A stretch of 11,832 bases of DNA from Rudanella sp. GTDB taxonomy: Bacteria > Bacteroidota > Bacteroidia > Cytophagales > Spirosomataceae. Below the pieces are notes generated by a model. The model did not search any database, had not been told where the DNA came from, and saw only the letters and a program-made list of their open reading frames with translations. Below, one piece after another: positions 6,753-11,832 of this stretch. Positions within the stretch are counted from its first letter, which is position 1; every line of letters starts with the position of its first letter. The DNA is taken from the NCBI GenBank assembly GCA_026785985.1, contig JAJAYX010000375.1, forward strand, positions 1-11,832, written 5' to 3'. Made by a program: the position numbers and the translations under genes.

Positions 6753-8297
6753 ATGAAATCAATACATAAAATACGCCTGATTACCAGTCTGACTATTGCT
6801 GCGTCGGTAGTCCTGGTTGGTTGTGATAAAACCATTGACGAAGCGCAGCGGGTGGCCTATGTCCCCGCCAGCCTCGACGACAAAGCCGGGACGTGGAAAA
6901 CGTATCTGGCCACTCCCACCGGTGTTACGCTGGCGGCTCCCCTTTCGACTACCTCGGCTGAGTATGCGGCTGAGTTGGCCAACCTGAAATCGGTATCGAC
7001 CAGCCCGAGCCGCGAGCAGCAGGAAGCCGTGGTTTATTGGGGTGCTGGAGCCGCTTATCGCTGGAACGAGATTGCCCGCGAACTGGCCGCTCGTTACAAC
7101 CTGGCTCCTGCTGCCAATGCCGCCGGTGTTTATCCGGTGCCCAACGCGGCAGACCCCACGGCAGATCCCAAATTTCCGTTTGCCAACCCGCCCTACACAG
7201 CGCGGATGTTGGCTCACCTGAGCGTGGCTCAGTATGATGCACTGGTAGCCGCCTGGACGTTTAAGTACACGTATAAGCGGACGGCACCATCCAAAGTCGA
7301 TGCCACAGTTCGGGCGGCTTTGCCCGTGTCGGCTCTGCCTACGTACCCCTCCGAAGATGCGGTGGTGGCGGCTGCTTCGGCAGTGGTGCTCAAGGCGATG
7401 TTCCCCGGCGAGGTGGCCTTTATCGACTCAAAAGCCGCCGAACACCGCGCCAGCCGACTGTGGGCAGGCATGAACGTGGAGAGTGATATTCTGGCAGGTA
7501 CTTATTTGGGCAATCTGGTTGCGGCCAACGTAATGGCCCGTGCCCGCGCCGATGGGATGGGTGCCGCCAACAACCAAACGCTCACGGCCGGGATGATAAC
7601 AGCCGCCAAAGAACGCGGCCAGACGGATGTCTGGATAAGTCAGGAATCACCCGCCCGTCCGCCCATGCTGCCCAACTACGGGGCCGTTCAACTCTGGAAT
7701 TTCGACCGGGCCACGCTGGTAAAGTTGCGTCCCGGCGCGGCTCCGTTGCCTGGTTCAGATCAGTTCAAAAAAGAGTTGGCCGAGTTGCAGGATATTAACA
7801 AAAACCAAACCCGCGAGCAAGCCCGTATTGCCAGCTACTGGGCCGACGGGGCTGGTAGCTACACCCCTCCCGGCCACTGGAACCGCACAGCCGCCAATGC
7901 CGCCCACGAGGCTAAATACAGCGAGGTTCGCATGGCCCGGATGTTTGCTTTAGTGGCCACAACACTGGAAGATGCCGGTGTTTGCTGCTGGGAAACAAAG
8001 TTTTATTATTACACCCCCCGTCCCCAGCAGTTTGGCGTGAAAACATCCGTGGGCTTGCCTAACTTCCCCGGCTATACGTCGGGCCACTCCACGTTTTCGG
8101 GAGCAGCCGCAGCGGTGTTGAGCAGCATTTTCCCGGAGCGGGCCGACGAGTTTAACGCACTTGCCAAAGAAGCCTCAGAATCAAGGGTTTATGGCATGAT
8201 TCACTTCCGGTCGGATTGCGAATCGGGGCTGGTATGTGGCAAAAACATTGGCAGCTACGCCGTAGCGCGGGGCAAAGCCGACGGATCGGGACTGTAA
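6753..8297 (+). CDS. Lipoprotein of the PAP2 / vanadium-dependent haloperoxidase superfamily
   Basis: The protein has 514 residues. The start MKSIHKIRLITSLT leads to a lipobox LVGC with Cys24, so it should be a lipid-anchored envelope protein. The C-terminal half carries the complete three-part phosphate/vanadate-binding signature: K-x6-RP (Lys416, Arg423, Pro424), SGH (Ser443-His445) and SR-x5-H-x3-D (Arg478, His484, Asp488). Known members are acid phosphatases, lipid phosphatases or vanadium haloperoxidases. The length and the all-helical two-domain build resemble the haloperoxidase-like group, but phosphatase activity is equally possible. The N-terminal half (about 86-270) is a degenerate copy of the C-terminal half (about 353-514): REQ..YW, W-x2-K, S-x34-R and R-x5-N-x3-D repeat at near-identical spacing, with SGH changed to SED and the catalytic His to Asn. 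The four Cys after the lipobox, in the VCCWE and SDCESGLVCG stretches, could form disulfides. It lies 36 nt after the barrel gene. Confidence 0.88.
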   Translation: MKSIHKIRLITSLTIAASVVLVGCDKTIDEAQRVAYVPASLDDKAGTWKTYLATPTGVTLAAPLSTTSAEYAAELANLKSVSTSPSREQQEAVVYWGAGAAYRWNEIARELAARYNLAPAANAAGVYPVPNAADPTADPKFPFANPPYTARMLAHLSVAQYDALVAAWTFKYTYKRTAPSKVDATVRAALPVSALPTYPSEDAVVAAASAVVLKAMFPGEVAFIDSKAAEHRASRLWAGMNVESDILAGTYLGNLVAANVMARARADGMGAANNQTLTAGMITAAKERGQTDVWISQESPARPPMLPNYGAVQLWNFDRATLVKLRPGAAPLPGSDQFKKELAELQDINKNQTREQARIASYWADGAGSYTPPGHWNRTAANAAHEAKYSEVRMARMFALVATTLEDAGVCCWETKFYYYTPRPQQFGVKTSVGLPNFPGYTSGHSTFSGAAAAVLSSIFPERADEFNALAKEASESRVYGMIHFRSDCESGLVCGKNIGSYAVARGKADGSGL

Positions 8298-8480
8298 TTA
8301 TTGAGTGATTAGGCGAATGAGTGCAAAGCTCCTCCAGAAGAACAACGCTTTGACGGCTTCATGGGCCAATACGAAAACGGCGGTGGTCTTTTTCAACGCC
8401 CGCAACAGCCGGAAAACGGGCTGGGCAGCCACTAACCACCACGCAGGCTTACCAGGAGTTTTTGCGCTCATGGCGTTCAT
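8298..8480 (-). CDS. Doubtful small hydrophobic protein, convergent with the PAP2-like gene
   Basis: A 60-residue reading frame on the - strand begins MNAMSAKTPGKPAWWLVAA and includes AVFVLAHEAVKALFFW. It is hydrophobic and basic, with codon use close to that of the real genes. Its stop codon directly abuts the stop of the PAP2-like gene with no bases between. A palindrome, ATTTCA-TT-TGAAAT (8479-8492), sits at its start. No family is recognised and no clear promoter is visible. The + strand of the same DNA is open too (from ATG 8317), so chance is a serious possibility. Confidence 0.25.
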   Translation of the reverse strand: MNAMSAKTPGKPAWWLVAAQPVFRLLRALKKTTAVFVLAHEAVKALFFWRSFALIRLITQ

Positions 8481-8633
8481 TTCATTTGAAATAAACCGGG
8501 CTCAAAAAAGTTTATTGTAGTTTATTTAATTGAAAATCAGTATGTTGCGGTCGTTACATGAATAGTTCCTGGTTTCTGGCATAAAGGTTGTGGGGAAGGC
8601 GAAATAGGTTATCTACCCTATATCGATTTTCCG
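8298..8633. other. Gene-poor gap between the PAP2-like gene and the adhesin gene
   Basis: This 336-nt gap contains no confident gene. Its left half has overlapping small open frames on both strands. The right half is AT-rich and contains an AATAAAC/GTTTATT inverted repeat (8490-8496 and 8510-8516), which may be a weak terminator, and an ATAGG-N8-CCTAT dyad (8604-8608 and 8617-8621) just ahead of the adhesin start. I found no good TAnnTTTG box for the adhesin gene, although its promoter must probably lie here. Confidence 0.5.
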
Positions 8634-11600
8634 ATGAACTACGTCTGCCGCCTATCGAGATCGCTTAACTGCTGGGGCATTGCCCTGCTTCTGTTTGGGC
8701 TAATCAGCACCAGTTTCGCTCAGACCATTACCGGAACCGTTTTCCGTGATGTCAACGCCGATGGTGCCTATTCGGCTATTCCCGCGTCGGGCACCTATGC
8801 CTATGGTGAACCCGGTTTGGCTGGTGTCGAAGTGCGCGTTTTTAACGCAGCGGGGGCCAACGTCACCGATGGCTCGGTTCAGCTTTCCAGCGCAACGGGT
8901 TCATACACCATTACTCCGTCGGCAGCAGGCCCCTATCGGGTTGAATTTACGATTCCTGCCAGTCTGAATTCCTTTTTCAGTGGAGCAGTAGGCAGTGGTT
9001 CCAAAACATCCGTCCAGTTTGTGGCCCCGGCACCCGCCACCGCCAGTTTCGGAGTCAACTATCCCCGCGATTATTGCCAAAGCAGCCCCTCCCTCCTTGT
9101 GCCCTGTTTTGTGAGTGGCGATCCGCTGGCAACGGGCAGCACTGTGGCCAACGAAAAAGCAATTGTCAGCGTACCCTACACCGCCATCAACTCCACCCCC
9201 ACGCCCATTGGGCTGGCCTCCATGTTGCAGGTAGGCAGCGTTTGGGGGTCTGTTTATCAGCGGTCGTCTCAAAAGTTATTCTCGTCGGCCTTCCTGAAAC
9301 GGCACTCCGGTTTAGGAAGACTCGGTCTGGGCGGTATCTACGTAACAAACGTTACGAGTTCACCCAGCAGTGCCACCTACGTGAACCTGGAAACAGTAGG
9401 CATTAACCTGGGAACGAGTACGTTAGGCACGCGAACGCTGCCCGCCAGTGGCCTCGTATCGAGCAGCGATCCGGCTGCTTTCTCGCTGGTTGGCAAAGTT
9501 GGTTTGGGCGATATGGCCCTCTCCGACGATGAGAGCAAGCTGTTTGTGGTCGATTTGTTCAACAGACAGCTTCTGGTACTTAACATTGGTAACCCGGCTA
9601 AAGCCAGCCTGACAGCGGCTGATTTACAGACCATTGCCATTCCGGCCCCAAATTGTACGGATGGGGTGGCCCGGCCTTTCGGCATCACCGTTTATCGGGG
9701 TAAAGCCTATGTAGGGGTGGTTTGCACAGGCGAAAACAATGTGAACACGCCCCTGACCAATCTCAATGCGTATGTCTATGAAATGAACGTAGCGACGCTA
9801 ACCTTTACCCCAACACCAATCATCACCATTCCCCTGAATTACACCAAAGGCTACGTTCACTCGACCTACCCCATATTGGGTAATACGTGGAATGCCTGGT
9901 CCGACAATTTTGCTGACTTCCGTACGAACAACGTGGCGGCTTTTGCGGTCAGAACGGCTTTGGCGCAGGCCCTGCTATCAGACATCACCTTCACCGATAA
10001 TGGCGATATGGTGCTTGGCCTTATGGATCGTGCCGGGCATCAGTTAGGGTATAAGCAACGCCGACCAAACGACAACAGTGCCAACCCAACCTTATACAGT
10101 GGTTATATTGGGGGCGATATTCTGCGGGCGCGTTTCGATGGCACCCAATGGAATCTGGAAAGCAACGGGCAAGTGAGTTCACCGGCATCGGGTACTTTGT
10201 CTGGCTCCGGGGTGGGCAACGGACAGGGGCCGGACGGGGGCGAATTCTACGGCGAAGACGATTATCCCAATGATAACGCCACGGCTATCCACCAGGAAAC
10301 CTTCCAGGGCGGCATGGCTGTCGTACCCGGCACCAACCAGATGGTAGCCACCGTAATGGACCCAATCAATGTGTTTTCGGGCGGGTTTAGCTGGTTCAAC
10401 AATACGAATGGCAACAGCGACAAACGCTATCAGATCTATGTCTCGAACACGGCGGGCGACGTAACACTGGGCAAGGCTAATGGCTTAGGCATTATTTCAA
10501 TTGCCTGTAACCCAGCCCCCATCCAGATTGGCAACCGAATCTGGAACGACCTCAATAACAACGGCACCCAGGATGCAGGCGAACCAGCGTTGGCGGGTAT
10601 TCCTGTCGTGCTGAAAGGCCCCGGTTTGCCCCCGGCCGGAACCACCGTGACTTCCGGCACCAACGGCGAATATTATTTCTCGAACGCTACCGGCACCAAC
10701 ACAACCGGCTTTGTGTTTAGTCTGACCGGGTTAACCAGCGGGGGCAGTTATTCGCTGACGTTCCCGACCAGTGCATCGGCGGGAGTATTCACCCTCAGCA
10801 CCAGACCCGATTCGGCCACCGGCACCAACGCCGATGCCATTGATACCGACCCTAACGCAGCCGGTATCGTTCGTTTCACGCTGGGGCTGGCTGGTCAGAA
10901 TAATTTTTCCTTCGATGCCGCTTATACTTATGCCTCGATACCCATGCTCGACCTCGACAAGCAGGTGAGCCTATCGAAAGCGCGGGTGGGCGACCTGCTC
11001 ACCTACACGGTCAGGCTGGCCAACAACAACCCTGTGGCCGCTTCCAACGTGGTTGTGCAGGATGTGATGAGCAGTGGTCTGATCTATATTGCGAACTCAG
11101 CCACCGTAACGGCAGGCAGTTTCACGCCCGGTATGCAGGGCGGCACCTGGGCCATTGCCAGTTTGCCGGGTAATACAACCGCTACACTGACTTATGTAGC
11201 GAGCGTAGCCACGGATGGCCTTGTGTATAATACGGCCACCATTCCGGGCGACGAAGCGAAAGTTTGCACCAGCATTCCGATTCAGGTTTGCAAAGGATCG
11301 CCCATTGCCTTTCAACTCGATGCACCTGCCGGCTTCACCCGCTACCAGTGGTATCTGACCACGGTTAATGGCACCACGCTCGTGTCTGACGTGACCTCGA
11401 ACACGGCCAACGCAGTTCCCGCCAACAGCTACACGGCAACCAGACCGGGTGAATATCAAGTAATTACTGATGAAGGGGTTAGCGGCTCCTGCCCTGATTT
11501 ATCGTGCTGTCCCGTGGTTATCGAAGAGGTCGAGATACCACCCTTTACCGCACAAATCCGCAACCCAACGTGTGCGGGCAACACCCCACAGCCCAACGGC

Positions 11601-11832
11601 CAAATCACGCTGGCCGGGTTAGGGGCTAATTCATCGCTGTATAGCTTCCGGGTCTCAACCGGCAGTACATTCGATGCCAACTTAGTCACGGTGGGCGGAA
11701 TAGTACCCGCCAACGGTGTTATTACCACCATGTTGCCAGCCGGTAAACATACGATTCGGGTGAAGTTTACGCAGGGTTCACTCGACTGCTACCGCGATCT
11801 GACCGTAACGCTACCATCAGCCTGCGGTTGCC
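8634..11832 (+). CDS. Very large secreted adhesin with SdrD-B and DUF11 domains, cut by right edge
   Basis: The frame from ATG 8634 is open to the edge, giving 1066 residues without a stop. MNYVCRLSRSLNCW and a hydrophobic core ending SFA-Q form a signal peptide (cleavage near residue 29). An SdrD-B-like Cna-type domain follows at about 31-145 (TGTVFRDVNADG, then EPGLAGVEV). A long conserved-looking region spans 145-628 with LFSSAFLKRHSG, GDMALSDDESKLFVVD at 292-307 and GDVTLGKANGLG near its end; it resembles a beta-propeller but I cannot name it. A second SdrD-B domain at about 630-745 has RIWNDLNNNGTQDAGEPALAG split over one strand pair and contains a Ca2+-loop-like NDLNNNGTQD. DUF11 is at about 772-875 (LDLDKQVSLSKARVGDLLTY), then an Ig-like domain at 876-960 and a SprB-like repeat from about 964 (NPTCAGNTPQPNGQITL). 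Expected location is the cell surface, by type IX secretion if a C-terminal sorting domain exists outside the window. Role: adhesion or surface matrix (inference). Confidence 0.88.
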   Translation, partial: MNYVCRLSRSLNCWGIALLLFGLISTSFAQTITGTVFRDVNADGAYSAIPASGTYAYGEPGLAGVEVRVFNAAGANVTDGSVQLSSATGSYTITPSAAGPYRVEFTIPASLNSFFSGAVGSGSKTSVQFVAPAPATASFGVNYPRDYCQSSPSLLVPCFVSGDPLATGSTVANEKAIVSVPYTAINSTPTPIGLASMLQVGSVWGSVYQRSSQKLFSSAFLKRHSGLGRLGLGGIYVTNVTSSPSSATYVNLETVGINLGTSTLGTRTLPASGLVSSSDPAAFSLVGKVGLGDMALSDDESKLFVVDLFNRQLLVLNIGNPAKASLTAADLQTIAIPAPNCTDGVARPFGITVYRGKAYVGVVCTGENNVNTPLTNLNAYVYEMNVATLTFTPTPIITIPLNYTKGYVHSTYPILGNTWNAWSDNFADFRTNNVAAFAVRTALAQALLSDITFTDNGDMVLGLMDRAGHQLGYKQRRPNDNSANPTLYSGYIGGDILRARFDGTQWNLESNGQVSSPASGTLSGSGVGNGQGPDGGEFYGEDDYPNDNATAIHQETFQGGMAVVPGTNQMVATVMDPINVFSGGFSWFNNTNGNSDKRYQIYVSNTAGDVTLGKANGLGIISIACNPAPIQIGNRIWNDLNNNGTQDAGEPALAGIPVVLKGPGLPPAGTTVTSGTNGEYYFSNATGTNTTGFVFSLTGLTSGGSYSLTFPTSASAGVFTLSTRPDSATGTNADAIDTDPNAAGIVRFTLGLAGQNNFSFDAAYTYASIPMLDLDKQVSLSKARVGDLLTYTVRLANNNPVAASNVVVQDVMSSGLIYIANSATVTAGSFTPGMQGGTWAIASLPGNTTATLTYVASVATDGLVYNTATIPGDEAKVCTSIPIQVCKGSPIAFQLDAPAGFTRYQWYLTTVNGTTLVSDVTSNTANAVPANSYTATRPGEYQVITDEGVSGSCPDLSCCPVVIEEVEIPPFTAQIRNPTCAGNTPQPNGQITLAGLGANSSLYSFRVSTGSTFDANLVTVGGIVPANGVITTMLPAGKHTIRVKFTQGSLDCYRDLTVTLPSACGC

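Noticed and set aside
5075..8621. Shared operator motif formed by ATAGG/CCTAT dyads at 5075-5090 and 8604-8621 and the reversed CCTA/TAGG dyad at 5704-5717
   Set aside because: Spacing differs (6 and 8), the third is in opposite orientation, and half-sites of five bases recur easily by chance, so a common regulator is not supported.
1..11832. CRISPR array, tRNA, rRNA, insertion sequence, or complete defence island
   Set aside because: No regularly spaced repeats, cloverleaf-like sequences or transposase motifs were seen; the only defence-related genes are the broken nuclease and its methylase.

Overview
The window looks like a chromosomal piece of a Bacteroidota bacterium, most likely an aerobic Cytophagales of the Spirosoma type. 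The reasons are the moderately GC-rich codon use, the near absence of Shine-Dalgarno sequences, promoter-like TTG / TAnnTTTG pairs, many Sec-exported proteins, and the families themselves: a Ca2+-dependent PI-PLC-like enzyme, a YncE/phosphoesterase fusion, a PAP2/vanadium-haloperoxidase-like lipoprotein and an SdrD-B/DUF11 adhesin. All confident genes lie on the + strand.

Layout. (1) 1-1235 is visibly AT-richer than the rest and holds a decayed restriction-modification pair. It consists of a remnant of a NotI-type PD-(D/E)XK endonuclease, broken by a TGA three codons before the E of its E-x-Q motif and then scrambled, followed by an intact D12-class adenine methyltransferase whose ATG still overlaps the old upstream stop as ATGA. 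(2) 1314-5023 is a tight two-gene unit with a 2-nt gap: a secreted phosphoinositide-PLC-like enzyme and a secreted 880-residue beta-propeller plus phosphoesterase protein. (3) 5146-8297 holds an unrecognised small membrane or exported protein, an outer-membrane-barrel-like protein, and a 514-residue lipoprotein with the full PAP2/vanadium haloperoxidase signature. The intergenic segments contain a good Bacteroidota promoter and strong dyads, including a 59-nt imperfect hairpin just ahead of the barrel gene. (4) 8298-8633 is a gene-poor gap with an ambiguous small ORF on each strand. (5) 8634 to the right edge is the first 1066 codons of a very large secreted adhesin that continues beyond the window.

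How the genes may work together (inference): regions 2 and 3 encode several exported phosphoester- or phosphate-handling enzymes (PI-PLC-like, phosphoesterase, PAP2-like) plus an outer membrane protein. That would fit scavenging of phospholipid or organic phosphate at the cell surface. If the PAP2-like protein binds vanadate, it could instead be a haloperoxidase. The R-M remnant is unrelated to these genes and looks like an acquired island in decay, in which the protective methylase outlived the nuclease.

The observations I would check first are the PAP2-like protein, which carries a visible internal duplication whose N-terminal copy has lost its catalytic residues at conserved spacing; the nonsense-broken nuclease beside its live methylase; and the structured leader of the barrel gene. 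I see no rRNA, tRNA, CRISPR array or insertion sequence.
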